This document shows positions 1-12,870 of a DNA stretch of 64,000 bases, one piece after another (position 1 is the stretch's first letter; each line of letters begins with the position of its first letter). The notes under the pieces are model-generated. The model saw nothing but the letters and a program-made list of their open reading frames with translations. It searched no databases and had not been told where the DNA came from. The stretch covers positions 26,066,501 to 26,130,500 of the forward strand of contig NC_080559.1 in NCBI RefSeq assembly GCF_030253575.1, given 5' to 3'. The position numbers and the translations under genes were made by a program. This DNA is from Rhododendron vialii (lineage: Eukaryota > Streptophyta > Magnoliopsida > Ericales > Ericaceae).

Positions 1-3000
1 CAGTCACCAACTGCAGAATCACCATTCCAAACGCATAAACGTCGGATTTTGTAGAAATCAATCCTGTCCTCTGGTACTCCGGATCTATATAACAAAGTGT
101 CCCCACGGGCCCTGTTTCATTGCACATGGTGGATAATAAAGCAGAACAAGAGTCGGAATCGAGCATTTTTGAAAGCCCAACATCGCCAATCTTGCTCACA
201 AAGTTGTGATCGAGCAAAATGTTTGCAGGTTTGAGATCGCGGTGGATAATGGGTTGTGGGCTTGTGCTGTGGAGGAAGACTAGCGCTGAGGCTATTTCCC
301 AAGCGATTCTGTACCTCTGGAACCATGGAATTGGAGGGGTGTTGTTTTTTCTGAACAACCTGTCCTCCAGACTACCGTTCTCCATGTACTCGTAAACTAG
401 GCAACCATGATCAGGACACGCACCAAGAAGAATTAGCAAATGCGGATGGCGAATTGTGCTCAAGACTTCAAGCTGAAAGCCAATAAACAACCAAAATCAG
501 TACTTACATTTTGAGTAGCAATGACTGCGAGGCAAAGTCCCAGATCATCTAGGTTTGAAGTACTGACAAGTAGTTCAGTATTACCCAAGACCATATAACA
601 TGATATCAAACAGAAGTACCACGGATGGTAAGGGTGCGTGTCCCTGGCTTGCACATGGAGCAAGTTGGGAATGAGGGAGAGTGCAAGTAGAGTCCCACCT
701 TGGCTACGTACGAAAGTAATGTGAGGTATATAATCATGAGGGTAATCTACTAGACTCACCTCAATATTTGGCTTTTGAGGACCATATAACAGTGACATTC
801 AGTCTGATTTTTCAGGCTTACTCAAAACAGTAGTTGCATATTTTTGTGTGTCCAAACAGTGTCAGTTTTCCTTGTTAAATAGATGTGCAAGTCTGCTCGA
901 AAGAGAAATGAGAGTGCACCAGAGATACCTGCAGTGACTCAAAAAGTCTGACATTGAGAATTAATCTTAAAGGCACTAATTATTAAGCTCAATTTAGATC
1001 AGAATCTTATCATTAGTTGAACTGCTGGACTTCAGATGATGGCCTCCTGGAATATCCAATGCATATGATAATTTAAAGTTGCAGAGAAGAATGTGATGAA
1101 CACACTAATCTATGTACATAGCACATACATACATAAATATAAACAAATTTCTGATTGACCATATATATATATATATAAACAAAAATGGAATGAGATCAAG
1201 TCTCTTTTCTTTTGAAGGACTTTCTTACCTCCTGCTGAAATTGCTTGTTTTTGTGAGCCTCTTTAGAATGGAGGACCTTCACAGCTGCAGTTGTGTGATG
1301 CAAACTGCACTTATACACAGTTCCATATGCCCCCCATCCAATTTTAAGATTGTCAGAGAAGGATGAGGTAGCTGACACAATGTCTTCCCATTTAAACTTC
1401 TGGTACTGCTGCAGAGGCCCCACCAGCACATTCTCTAGTTTTTCTTTCTCTTTGGCCTCTTGGAGGGCTTTATTCTCCGCTTCGTTCTTTTCTGCAGCTT
1501 CTCTCTCAGCACATTCCTTCACATACTCGGCCTCTTTTTTCGCAGCTTCATATTTCACTCTCTCTTGTATTGCCAATTCTTTCGCTTCCACCTCCTTAAC
1601 ATTTATCTCCTCAAGCTTAACACTGTCTTCCCTTAGGCGATTGTGAAGATCATTTACCTTAATAGAAAGCAAGGACGTCAGTCATCAACTAGCCATTGCC
1701 ACAAAATGCAAGGAATCTTTTAGGTAACAAACAAAGATATGGGTCATTCGTGGGCTGTGGCAGTTGATATACCAGGTATATTGAGCTTTGGTGCATCAAA
1801 AAAAACTGTCTATCATGTAGATACTCAGGTTACCGGTTTGAGTAGTGTTGCACAGCTACCTACCTAACCATTATTGGTCTAAATCTCAGAACTTATGCAG
1901 ATCATGTCTTAGTTGTGCACAACTATTGAGACAATTTGCTAATTTCAAAGTCCAAATTGGTCAAGGCTGAGAGAATTTTGAGCTTACATCATAGTAGAGC
2001 TTCACTGCTATGATGGAGTGAGAAGCCACAGTAATGGACAGAGTCGGATACTAATGTAAGCACCAAATCCGAATTTGGAAACATTCAACAATTTGATTTT
2101 TTTTTTTTTCAAAAAGGCAAGGAAAGGTAAACAATAAAAATAGGAATGTGATCTCATTTACATCGAGTAAGAAGAAACCCTTAAGTTCCATGCATTATTA
2201 GAGAGTGGGAAAAAATGGTACCTTCCTAGAAGCATCAATTGCCTCACTTTGAGCCATCGCATACATTCCCCGAATATGTCTGAGTTCAATTCTCAGTTTT
2301 TCTAGCTCAAATTCAACATTCATCTGCACAAAAGTGGAAAAAAAAAATCATTTAACTCCATTGATTTGTCTATGCATCACCCTCTCATACAGATACCAAA
2401 GTTTGCAAATCAACACGACAAAATTAGTAGCGTTAAGGATATAAGTTGATAAAATATAAAGACTACTTTGGTGCAGAGAAGGCAGCCCTATTGTTGGAAG
2501 GGTCTTGCTCACCTCCGCCTAGTAGGCGACGGATAATATGCAAATAATGCCAAACAAGTTCGGATTTCAATACATATCTTGCGGATATTAATACACTTTC
2601 TCAGATATTAATACACTTTTCTCAGATATTGATACATCTTTTACACATCATCCACCGCCCTTAGGGATGAGCCGATGAGGCTAGCATTTTCTTTGTTGGA
2701 ATCTCAGTACTAAGTACAATGATATGCACGAGAAACAAAATCATAGCAGAATGAAAAAAGTTACCTGGCTTTCAGATGAAAACTCTGGAAGACCATCTGA
2801 TATGGAAGCTTGATGAGATATCCACGAATGGGTGTCTGTTTCCAAATTTTGGCAACTAGACAATGCGCCGCTTGGATGACCAATATCTGAGTTTCCAGGA
2901 CAAGAGCTCACAACATCATCGCCATCAATATCCAGGTCAATGGTTTCAGTTGAGTTTGTTTTCTTATGCAGAAGGGTCTGATTTACAATCGAAAGAGCGC

Positions 3001-4766
3001 AAAACCGCTGCGTTGGAAGTGAAGGAAAGCGGAAATGCGCGTATGAGGCAACCATGGTTGATTCGGTCCATTCTGTGAAACAAGAAGGAAAATTAGATTA
3101 TTAACTAATTGTTGCATAACACCGAGTATGGCCATCCGGATCAGAATGATGCAGTGCGTTGCTTTCCTATCATTTGGAATCAAAACAAAACCTTTTCTCT
3201 TTTGAAAAAAGACACTCCTTTGATAACAAAACATTTAGACTATATAACATGGCCACAGACAAAGATTTGGACAAAAAACTCAATACATGACGTCGAGACA
3301 CAAAATGTAGAAAAGTATTAACTTTATAAGTTAGTGTAATTTGACTGGTAAAACAATACACACTTTGTGATCAAAAGATTTCAAATTCTACATTTACAGT
3401 AGCACAATTAGGATGACAGTGTCTTCAAAAAAAAATTTGTATGACAGTATGAAGATCGCCAAAATCATCTACTGATGTACCTGGATGTGAGCTGGTATTT
3501 TGAATGGACGAATCATTGGTAGAGCTACTTTTTTCGCTACTGTCTTCTTTAATGGTTCCATGTGTTTCTGAAACAGAGGGTCGCAAAGCTGACAACTTCC
3601 CCTTTGCAACAGCATAGACTGTACAAAACTTTGGAATGGATTCTGCAATTTCCGAGGACACATTTCGGCGTCTATGTTTGCAACAAACATTACTTTGTTA
3701 GGCTTGGAAAATAAATGTCAATCTCTACATGTTCTTTTTTCTTTTCGGTAACTGAATCAATCTCTATGTCCCGTTTAATTAAAATCAAATGTGGCAAGTT
3801 TACAAAAAGACCACATGTAATAAAATAGTATCTCATCAATGATAGAAGCACTAGTTCTTGTTCTTCTTTTTACCCTTTTCTGGTTACCAGAAAATTACAA
3901 TGTTCCTACCTTGAAAACATGCCACGGGATGAAGCCCCTATAACAAGCTTGTTAACAGAGGACTGATCAACTTCCCTTGATATGGCCTCTACGACATCAT
4001 CTGATTCGATTTGTACAATTTCTGCATCTACCTGCATTTGTGTCCCTAACAGTTAGCCCCTTAAAACCATTTCATTCTTCCTTCGAGTAAAAAGCTCAAG
4101 CAGTAACAGCTAGTAACCTTTCTTCGAATACACATCTTTTTGTAAGGTAGAAGCTTTTGATCTGTTTGCCATTCTATTTCTTTCCTATAAGCAGTTACTA
4201 GGTCTTCTCGCACATCTGAAAGGAGCAATGATCCAACTGTGGAAAAGGGGACAACAAACACAAGTCACATTGAGAAAGGAGAAGATATTCCTAGGTATCG
4301 GAAAAGTGAAACTGAAAATTAGCCCAATAAAATTTTTCCTAAGTATCAAAAACTATGGAACATATCTGAATATCAAAGCAGCAAAATAACTTTGGGCTAG
4401 AATCTAAAGGTTTGCGAGTGTGAAGGCACCAAACAAGAGAGGGTCAATACTAGCAACATAGTAATCCTTTTCTTCTCAAACTCAAGATTAGATATCGGGA
4501 AATGAGAATTCTTTTTACGACACAAATAAACCTCGAGAGGAAGATTGGAAGAGGCGTAAATTACCAGGTGTTGGAACTGCAGTTATCGTAGGGCGAACAA
4601 ATATCAACTTGAACAAAAACATGTCCTCTGGGATGAACTTCTCCAACGCCCAATCGACTACATATTTGCTTTTGCTATTTCCTTTGATAGCTATGTTGAC
4701 AGTTACAGATGGGGGAGTAGGCAATCTAAGTAAGCCTCCTACTTCAGGTTTTTGATTTCTGGCCAT
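1..4766 (-). CDS. USP-domain/coiled-coil receptor-like cytoplasmic kinase of the plant U-box kinase family (3' end cut by window)
   Basis: Exons in transcript order: 4766-4565, 4236-4118, 4031-3910, 3671-3481, 3072-2765, 2323-2222, 1657-1229, 472-1 (continues outside). All joins keep frame and use GT..AG. About 648 residues are visible. Residues ~18-155 resemble a universal-stress-protein domain, followed by a Ser-rich linker and a Glu/Lys/Ala-rich coiled coil (~320-430). The kinase domain has the glycine loop GWGAYG (~455), Lys in AVKVL (~475), HRDLKPAN (~570) and DVG in place of DFG (~588), the DVG being usual in this family. Family members often end in a U-box E3 ligase domain; that part would lie left of the window, so its presence is unknown. 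Probable role: cytoplasmic kinase, possibly coupled to ubiquitination. A TRIM retroelement sits in the last visible intron. The start is the ATG before ARNQKPEVGG, the first Met of the USP exon. Confidence 0.9.
526..791. mobile_element. TRIM (terminal-repeat retrotransposon in miniature) in a kinase intron
   Basis: Two direct repeats, 526-600 (internally shortened) and 682-791, both begin TGC and end in CCATATAACA. A degenerate primer-binding site TGATATCAAA follows the left repeat directly. Flanks ATGAC and GTGAC look like a slightly decayed 5-bp target duplication. It belongs to the same family as the better preserved element at 34273-34604. No coding capacity is visible. Confidence 0.7.
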
Positions 4767-5102
4767 TAGTCAACTAGTTTCCTTCAGAGCTTAACCATCT
4801 GTAAATTGGAAGAAAAAACAGATGAAGTCGGATAGTCCAGCGTATTAGTACGAGCAAAAAAATTGGATACAAATTGAAGCAAATTGACCAGAGTTTACAA
4901 CTTGGAAGCCTATTTTATAATCCTCAACAGAATATTCTGAACCCTCAAAATCAGTACTTCCCTTCCACATAAGTATATGTCTTGGATTGGATGTATGCCA
5001 CGGTGAAACAAGGCTTTACAATCCATCAAAGGGAACACAAACAACCATTTCTTCCAAACTAGAGAAACAGAATACGGGGAAAAAAACATCACACTAAAAG
5101 CC

Positions 5103-5103
<1 letters not shown>

Positions 5104-5137
<34 letters not shown>
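5104..5137. repeat. (GA)n microsatellite
   Basis: About 17 uninterrupted GA units. On the gene strand this reads (CT)n, about 340 bp upstream of the kinase start codon. Confidence 0.95.
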
Positions 5138-5140
<3 letters not shown>

Positions 5141-5857
5141 CTATTTATGTAACCAATCAATAAACATCAAATTCTTCAGTTAGTTTGAATCCTTGGAATG
5201 TTATGCTTCAAACCCTAACAGCCTCTAGTAAGCGTGAGATAAGAAAGGGAATCACTTGGAATGTTATGCTTCAAACCCCAATAGTGAAATTCTTCAGTTA
5301 GTTTGAATCCTCGGAATGTTATGCTTCAAGCCCTAACAACCTCTAGAAATGGTAATTACCCAAAAAAAACCTCTAGAAATGGTGAGGTAAGAAAGGGAAT
5401 CACTCTCTAACCAAATTTCACCATTTCCTGTGAGACCGAGTGAGAAAGGGAAAGAGTCACTCAAAAAATTCTATTTTTTAACTTTTATTATCAAAATAGT
5501 TCATTTGGCTAGAAATCATAACCCTCTTTTTTCTTTTTTCTTTTTATGCAGAACGTCCCCGAACTAAAGCTCCGGCCGCTTGACACTACTAATAATTGTT
5601 TAAAAAAACTCTCATCTTTCATCTTGACTTTTCGGGGGACGAAAAGTCAGTGCCGGCTTTGTTCTCATGAAATTCCTCCATCCAAAATACAAGGGGGCCG
5701 TAAAGAAAAATACAAAATCAAGAGGATCCCGTACACAAAAAGATAGACTGTGTGCGCGCGAGAGAGAGGCAATTAACCCAGAAAGAAATTTTACTCAAAA
5801 TTCAGAACACAATACACCATGTCCAGTTGTTCACGAAGTGTATATGTACATACATAC

Positions 5858-5859
<2 letters not shown>

Positions 5860-5915
<56 letters not shown>
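5860..5915. repeat. (GA)n microsatellite
   Basis: About 28 uninterrupted GA units. The run of Arg/Glu or Leu/Ser codons it creates in all frames is not coding. Confidence 0.97.
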
Positions 5916-5918
<3 letters not shown>

Positions 5919-6387
5919 CCCAACACCAAAAAGCAAAATAATAACTTACCAGAGAAGTAAAATATCATAAACCCAAAAAGATATACCAACAAAAATTGCA
6001 GAGAAAGACACCAAATTAAGCAAAGCGCGGTAAATACCAGACCAACATTCCGCAATCAAGAAATCTCAAATCTCCCAAAACCCACAAGCAGCAGCAGCTT
6101 CACCCATTACCCAAAATTTATCAATCGAAACTGGAGTTTTTCAGCGAAAAGCTGGGTAATTTTTTAGCAGAGAAAGAGTCAGATGTGCCTCAAAGTGTGA
6201 AACCTCGCAAAATACGGGATAATTTGATGCCAATGACTGCCATAATCCACCACAGAACCTCTCACAATTTACCTGTATTCTCGTTTTTCCTACCTGGGTC
6301 TATCAACTCCTCTCAATTGGCATGATCTTATGTTTGTACTCTATAAAAGAGAAGACGACTTCTCTTTCTTCTCTGTTAGCATCGAGA

Positions 6388-6528
6388 GATTATTCCATGC
6401 CCCCGAGCATAGCCACGTGGTGTTCCGGGGCTTTCTACACCACACATTTCAGCATGAATCACTGAAATATGTGATGCAGAAAGTCCTACGGGCACCACGT
6501 GGCTATGCCCTTAGAGCATAGTGTAATT
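6388..6528. mobile_element. Short palindromic MITE, ATTATTCCATGCCCC family
   Basis: Starts GATTATTCCATGCCCC. The inner arms CATAGCCACGTGGTG and CACCACGTGGCTATG are perfect inverted repeats around a ~75-bp loop. The same start motif and the mirrored end (GGCAT..GAATAAT) recur at 30296-30458 and 63411-63600, so this is a dispersed family. Confidence 0.65.
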
Positions 6529-6702
6529 TTTCGTTAGCATCTTTTAAGAATTCTGTCCTTGTCAATTACGTTGTCACAATATCGAATAGAAGCCAATAGT
6601 TTAATTTTTAGTCAATGATTTACTACTAGAAATTACTAATGTCTTACTTTTCTTATTTCTGTTAAATCAATGGGCCCCTAGAAATAAATGTCTTACTTTC
6701 TT

Positions 6703-7053
6703 AAAGTGTTTGGATAAATAAGCCAAAATAGCTTATTTTTTGTTTTTATTCAAATTTTTTTCGTATCAGTTGGCTTATTGTCATTTTTTGGGAGATTATT
6801 GCATCCTCACTACAAGAGGAATCTAAAAAGTAAAAAATTTTGACCGAAATTCAATTTTTTTTGAATAAAGACGAAAAAAAATCAATAAGCCAATTTTTTC
6901 GTCTTTATTCAAAAAAAATTGAATTTCGGTCAAAAAATTTTACTTTTTAGATTCCTCTTGTCGTGAGGATGCAATAATCCCCCAAAAAATGAAAATAAGC
7001 CAAGTGATACGAAAAAAATTTGAATAAGGACAAAGCTTATTTGTCCGAACACC
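6703..7053. mobile_element. Foldback element, GTTCGG(A/C)TAAATAAGCCAA family
   Basis: A nearly perfect palindrome of about 350 bp. The left arm runs from ATAAATAAGCCAAAATAG through GAGGAATCTAAAAAG, and the right arm is its reverse complement ending at CTTATTTGTCCGAACACC. Related arms occur at 15140-15330, 42530-42656, 43024-43256, 56253-56424, 56955-57312 and 57757-57880. It is non-coding and could fold into a long hairpin RNA if transcribed. Confidence 0.75.
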
Positions 7054-7069
7054 CCAAAATCTGTTAAGA

Positions 7070-8235
7070 GCCCGTTTCAGAACACCTTCTTAAAAAATAA
7101 GTCCTTATTTCACATTTTCAAACGCAAAGATAATGTAAACGAAAAATAAATTTTTAATTTTTTTGCACCGTATTAAAGATCTCATTGAGATCTCTTAAAC
7201 AAGATCCATATTGCATATTTTTAGATTTCAATAAACCCATTATTTTTGAGCTTGAAATTGTCTTCTTAAAAAATAAGTACTTATTCGGCTTTCTGGAACG
7301 GGGCCTAAATCAATCTAGTTGGATATTTTCCCTTCTTTTCCCAATTTTATTTAGGCCTGTTCCAGAACACTTTCTTAAAAAATAAATACTTATTTCATAT
7401 TTTTAAACTCAAAAATAATGTAAATGAAAAATAATTTTTTAATTTTTTTTACACCGTATTAAAGATTTCAATAAGATCTATCAAACAAGATCCATAGTGA
7501 TAGAAAAATTATTTGCATAAGCATATAATTTTTGAACTTGAAATTGCCTTCTTAAAAAATAAGTACTTATTTATCGTTCTGGAACGGGACCTTAAGTATT
7601 AGGCTCCGTTCCGAAAACCTTCTTAAAAAATAAGTACTTATTTTGCCACTTTTCATTCAAAAATAAGAAGGGTCATTCCACAAAACCTAAATAAAAAGTT
7701 CCTTTCACATTTTCAAACTCAAAAATAATGTAAATGAAAAAAGAAATTCAATTTTTTTTGCATCGTATTAAAGATCTCAATGAGATCTATCAAACAAGAT
7801 CCATAGTGATAGGAAAATTATTTTGCGTAAATACATGATTTTTGAGCTTGAAGTTGCTTTATACAAAAAATAAGACTGTTACTATGATAATGGGCGCCGG
7901 CGGAGGGAAATCGTATCGACGGCCGCGTCGGGCCGTCTCCGGCCACCGGACGGCCGATCGGAACCGTCCAAAAATTCTATAAAAAAAAATCGAGGGGGCT
8001 AATGCGGAAATCAACGGCATCCGAGATGTGTAGGGTGCTTGATCCGAGCACCCCTTTTCCTTGTATATATGATGATCGGCCCGGCGTGGCCGTCGGTACG
8101 ATTTACCTCCCCGGCGCCTATTGGTACCTATATAAATTCTTCAAAAATAAGCACATCCTTCTTATCTTTGTGGAACAAGCCTTATTATTAAACAAAAAAT
8201 AAATTCTTATTCCATTTCTGAAACGGAGCCTTAAT
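7070..8235. mobile_element. Cluster of three related MITE copies (TTCTTAAAAAATAAG family)
   Basis: Three successive copies, roughly 7070-7310, 7345-7595 and 7600-8235. Each starts near GTTCCAGAACAC or GTTCCGAAAACC, followed by CTTCTTAAAAAATAAGTACTTATT, and ends with the mirrored GGAACGGG or GAAACGGAGCC. Internal sequence (ACCGTATTAAAGATCTCA, AACAAGATCCATA) is shared among copies. The third copy is interrupted by the GC-rich element at 7889-8118. Confidence 0.6.
7889..8118. mobile_element. GC-rich TIR element (GGCGCCGG ends) nested in a MITE
   Basis: Ends GGCGCCGGCGGAGGGAAATCG and, mirrored, CGATTTACCTCCCCGGCGCC form ~22-bp inverted repeats. The interior has GGCCGTCTCCGGCCACCGGA and the hairpin GGGTGCTTGATCCGAGCACCC. 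It is clearly related to the element entering the window end at ~63668. GC content contrasts sharply with the AT-rich surroundings. Confidence 0.65.
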
Positions 8236-8620
8236 GTTATTTTGTTGGGAAAATCACATATAAGAGGTGGGAAAGAGAAAAAATACCGTTCAATGGTGTC
8301 AAGTTTTGAAATCACCGACTGTGCAAACTATAATATGAGTAACCAATAGCACATGGTAACCATTACATGTCTGGTTCGCTAGTGAACGATGCGTTTATGG
8401 TACTTGAGAATTAGTCGAAGTGCATGTAAACTGTCCTGAACACTTGGTTATAAAAAAAAAAAGTAATGTTAAATCCATGACACATTATGATAATGTCACG
8501 GAGTTTTATGTTTCTTTACTATTATGCCCTTATTAGTTTAAGAGAGACTCTTCCTAATCTACACCGCTCCTCATATCACCATGTTCGTCGACTGATAAAG
8601 AAAATGACACATGTAATTGT

Positions 8621-8850
8621 GTTTAGTACCCATTTTAGTTTAGTTTAGTTTAGTTTTAATTTATATTTTCAATTATTATCCTACTTTTTTTTTCCAATCA
8701 TTATCCTATTTTTTCAATTATTACTTTCTCATCTACTACATCTCTATCTCTCTCCAATCATTACCCTTCTATTCAATAATTACCTTATTTCTATCTCCAC
8801 TCACTACCAAAACTAAACTAAACTAAACTAAATTACCAATCAAACAAAGC
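8621..8850. mobile_element. MITE with TTTAGTTTAG / CTAAACTAAA ends
   Basis: The left end has repeated TTTAG units and the right end repeated CTAAA units in inverted orientation. The interior is pyrimidine-rich (CAATTATTACC, CTCTATCTCTCTCC). Sequences of the same make-up lie at 58267-58455 (opposite orientation) and 35395-35545, both ending in ACCAA..CAAACAAAG or its mirror. Confidence 0.6.
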
Positions 8851-9454
8851 AAACACCATTTTTCTCTTATCCTCCTCCGTTTGTCTCCCCTTTTTGAAGA
8901 AAGAGACCCATTTTATTATTATTTTTTCATCTGTATCAACCCTATATGATTCCCCGCCAATTCGTAACCCATGACCACCTCTCCCTACACACCAATCTCT
9001 AGTACGAACAGCTAGACAAAGAGCAATTATCATAGATTTTCTTTATTGTAAGCTAGGGATATGAAAAAATAAAAACAGTATCCACTTTTCCATCTCTCTT
9101 TCTTCCCCCATTGTTGATGTTGGCAAACTTGGATTGATCGCCGCCCCATTTTCAAGACGAGTAAAGAAATTCATGAGATGGGTACGGTGGGCTAGGTTTC
9201 TCGATTTGAAGCTAATGGCAGGAATCACTAAAACCATGGACCCAAGAGAAAGAAAGTAGTTCTTGAAAAGTGATGGCAGAGAGAGGGAAGAGAAATGGGA
9301 GAAGAGTAAGGGAAAGATTGTAAGACTACCAAAATCGGTCGTGGTATTAAAAGACACTATCCTGGCGTTATCATTAGCCATAAATAAATAAAAAAACATT
9401 AATTGCCCGAATCATTTTATTTTTATATTTTGGAATGCAAGTTCAATAAATACG

Positions 9455-9960
9455 AGAAACAAGTACATGAAGTTATGAAAGTAAGTCCATTTAATACACA
9501 GGAAAAGTCTAAAAATGGTCACCCCAAATGAACTCATAGAAAAATTACTCTCTGTATCAGAGAGATGTGCATGTCTTTTGCAGTGCAAGTCATACAAAAA
9601 TAAAATACAAGTTTATAAAATTATGAGAGTAAGTTTATCTAATACAAAAGACAAGTCCAAAAATGAACACCCAAAATAAGCATGTGAAATGATTGCTTTG
9701 TGCAGGACTTTTGGGGTGAAGTCTCATAAAATGAAATAAAATAAAAAATTCATTAAGTTATGAAAGCAAGTCAATTTAACACAAAAATGGACGCCCAAAG
9801 TGAGCCCATTTAACGATTACTTTTTATGAGATGTGCATGAATTTTATGTGCATGCTTTTGGGGTCAAAGTCTGACAAAAAAAAAATGTACTTGCTATTGT
9901 AATTTCATGTACTTGTTTCTTATTTTGTTAAAATTACACTCCAAAAAAGTCCGGGTATAA
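9455..9960. repeat. Three degenerate tandem repeats of about 145 bp
   Basis: Three successive units share AAGTTATGAAAGTAAGTC, a TTTAATACA-like segment, CAAGTCCAAAAATG, and CACCC(A)AAA. Units begin near 9455, 9605 and 9745. No ORF or known element is evident. The stretch 8851-9454 to its left shows nothing recognisable. Confidence 0.55.
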
Positions 9961-12194
9961 GAGCAAAAGGGTCTGGCCTACACCATGTATTGGTCATTAT
10001 TATAGCTTTTACTGTACTTTGAAAATCTTAGAACTCGAGACTGCTAAACCGATAATTTTTTCTTGTTTCATTTGTGATTTTCCCTTTCCAGTCAACAAGT
10101 GTATCCACCAAAAGTTCCCCCACTGGCTACAGCTGCTTTACTTCCCTATGAAAAAACAAAAAAATGCTTTTAGGAGGCTTGTTAAGTGATGTTTTATACT
10201 ACTAGTTATTTTCGATACTATTTTTTATACATTTGCAACAGTAGATTTATTATAATTATTTCAGGTGAGACTTCTTCATGTAATTCGTTAAAGATGAATA
10301 TGAAAACCCCTTTGTAATGGCTTCTTCATATAATTCAGGTATGGCTATTTTCTATTTGAATGGCGAAAAAGAATTTTATTAATCTTGGAACAATTTACAA
10401 TAGACTAACAAGACAAGAAAAATGATATCGTATCCATAAGAACAATCATATGCCATAGTTCGAGACTAATTTTTTGATTGGCAAGATACCAACCAAAGAA
10501 AACCCATTGGAACAAATTCAAACTCCTAATAAGTCTAAAAGACTAAATAAAATAGGACAAGCTCAAACAGTTAAAGAAAGTATGATTATTTGCAATGGTA
10601 TATTTAAAAATATAATCACCAAATGAAACCTACCCTGTTACCCATAATAACTTAGAGACTAAGATTCAAGCTAGATAAGACTTATTTTAAACTTTTTTGG
10701 GGTAGGTATGTTTGTTTTCACATGCCAACAACCTTTTAGGAAGAAATAATAAGGGGTGGTTTGGAAAGACATAAATGTGTGGGGACATCTTTTTATTCTC
10801 AGGCGAGATAATATTTTGAACAGCCTCAGCCAAGATAATTTGAGCTCTTAAAGTGTTCCTACTTCTTACTCCCTTTTTTTTTTCACTCAAATTCAAAATT
10901 TGAGTAAAACTTCTCAAAATCCGCTTCACTCTTTTACCCGTATTCGAAATTTTACTCAAGTCAAGGGAGTCTCAAATCTTTTACTCAAAAATTTCAAAGT
11001 TATTTCTCCCCACCCAAAATTGTGACAATACCATTAATGAAATTTTTACTCAAATTTATGCATGTCCCCTGTAGAGATTTGTATAATTTGAATTGTCTGC
11101 TTACGTGGGACCCCACATTGCAAAGGAATGAAACCAAAGAGAACATTAATCAAAATTGATAGTTGTAGAATCTCTCAAAATTTAGTCAATGATTGCGATG
11201 ACGTATACATGTAGACTTTCGAATTTAAATTATTAGATGGTCTCGAAACACTATCGTATGATACCTCCGGCCATCACAATGCGTTCGCGGATTAATTGCT
11301 CCGAGGATCTATGGCATGTTTGGGTATCTTTTCTAGGATATCCTCTAATAAATTAGTGCATTAAAAAACGAGACCAAGTCAAATCTGTTTCTTCTTGAAT
11401 CTTCCGATTTTCCACAGTTAAAGCCTACTCTATTTTAACTACTGGGTGTTTTTCTTTTCTTTTTCAAAGAGAGAAGAAGAAGGAAAGAACTTCATTTATA
11501 CTGTTGATAATACATTCCCAAAAAGTTAAGTCAACAAAGAAACGAGAATGCACGAAAGGAAGCATAAAACAAAAGATTACAAACGATCTTCCAACGTTAT
11601 GCCATTAGCTTATTATAGATTATTACTGAGGTAGTGATAACGTCAAAATCGTTTTTGTTAGTGTCAAAATTTTAGCGCACAAAAGGCTTGTACTATGTGC
11701 AAGGTACAAGTCATTTACGCGTTAAGATTTCGGCACTAATAAGGCAATTCTGGCATTATCAATTCCATGGAGTAAAGAACTAATTTGTATATTTTACTTT
11801 GTCTTTATATTCTCGTAAAAATTAATTCACCACAATTAAACACGCCACCTAATTATGTATTATAAACACAGAGGAGAGGTACTTTAGCATGATAGAATTT
11901 AAAACGCTGAATCTATAACCGAATCAAATGGAACCAAATCTTTTGGATGATCGTAGGAGGAAAATTAAAAAAATACTTAAAAAGTACCTCATGCAGATCG
12001 CCACGATGCTTGAATCGAAGTGCTTGTTTTTGCAAGCACCAAAAGTCGCACACGTCTCTACAAAATACAAATACGCGGAAAATACTTGGATTGAACAAGG
12101 GAAACTCTTCTTCCGAAATAGAGTGACTATTAGAGCCGAGCATACAGTTAAGCGAACCAAATAGGGTTTATGAGGAAAATTAGGATAGATGATG
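9961..12194. other. AT-rich intergenic sequence, nothing recognised
   Basis: No conserved protein segment was found in any frame. A segment near 10365 resembles the reverse complement of a LINE 3' tail, but without flanking duplications. The 10820-11050 stretch has inverted (A)ATTTGAGTAAAA words suggesting another decayed MITE. Confidence 0.4.

Positions 12195-12250
<56 letters not shown>
12195..12250. repeat. (AT)n microsatellite
   Basis: About 28 uninterrupted AT units. Confidence 0.97.
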
Positions 12251-12253
<3 letters not shown>

Positions 12254-12870
12254 TAAGGGGAATGCATAAGTATTTTTTATTTTCATATGTATTCATAGTA
12301 TTATACTAGTAGCTGAGATAAAGCTTGAATACATCTCTATTAATTATTTATGAAGATCATAACAATCTACAAGTTTATGATCTTAATCCTCCCCTAGTCA
12401 TAAGGGACGTAATTAAGTATAATAATAACCCAAAAACTCTATGCCCATGTGGACGCACCCCATTGGCCCAAAAAAACATAGTATATAGTAAAATACTATG
12501 TGGAAATCTTGGAGAAGATTTTGTTCATTTGAAGCCAAACAGCCTCTACATCAGCAAAAGAACTCCTCTCAAGTTAGAAGTTTCAAGTCCGTACAAACCA
12601 AGAGAAAATAGGTCTCTCTTTTTCTTTTCTTTTCTTTTTTTTCCTTTTTTTTCTTTTGACGGTAGAAAATAGAAATCATCCCATTTGTATAGAACAAAAA
12701 CAGATTACTGCAAAATAAAATCAAAACAACAAAACAGAACAAAAAAAAAACAAGTCAAAGCCACAAGATATCAGCTCCGGTGTCGAACCCATCAATCCGC
12801 TAATGAAGGTGGGTGGAAAAATCATGGTCTGCACCATACATGCTCGTTCCCGCTGCAGGTCTGGCCGTCT

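Larger units (their letters stand above)
4767..6387. other. 5' leader/promoter region of the kinase gene with tandem repeats and GA tracts
   Basis: No coding exon was found upstream of the kinase start codon. The stretch holds a duplicated segment (about 5166-5402, sharing GAATGTTATGCTTCAA and AAGAAAGGGAATCACT), (GA)n tracts at 5104-5137 and 5860-5915, and AT-rich unique sequence. It probably contains the 5' UTR, one or more leader introns and the promoter. The transcription start cannot be placed from sequence alone. Confidence 0.4.

Noticed and set aside
1350..1646. 98-codon plus-strand frame rich in Ser/Phe/Ala
   Set aside because: Antisense of the charged coiled-coil exon of the kinase gene.
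5667..6055. Arg/Glu- and Leu/Ser-rich open frames
   Set aside because: They are produced by the (GA)n microsatellite and are open in all frames because of the repeat.
12195..12250. Possible hairpin or origin-like AT tract
   Set aside because: A plain (AT)n microsatellite explains it; no flanking structure.
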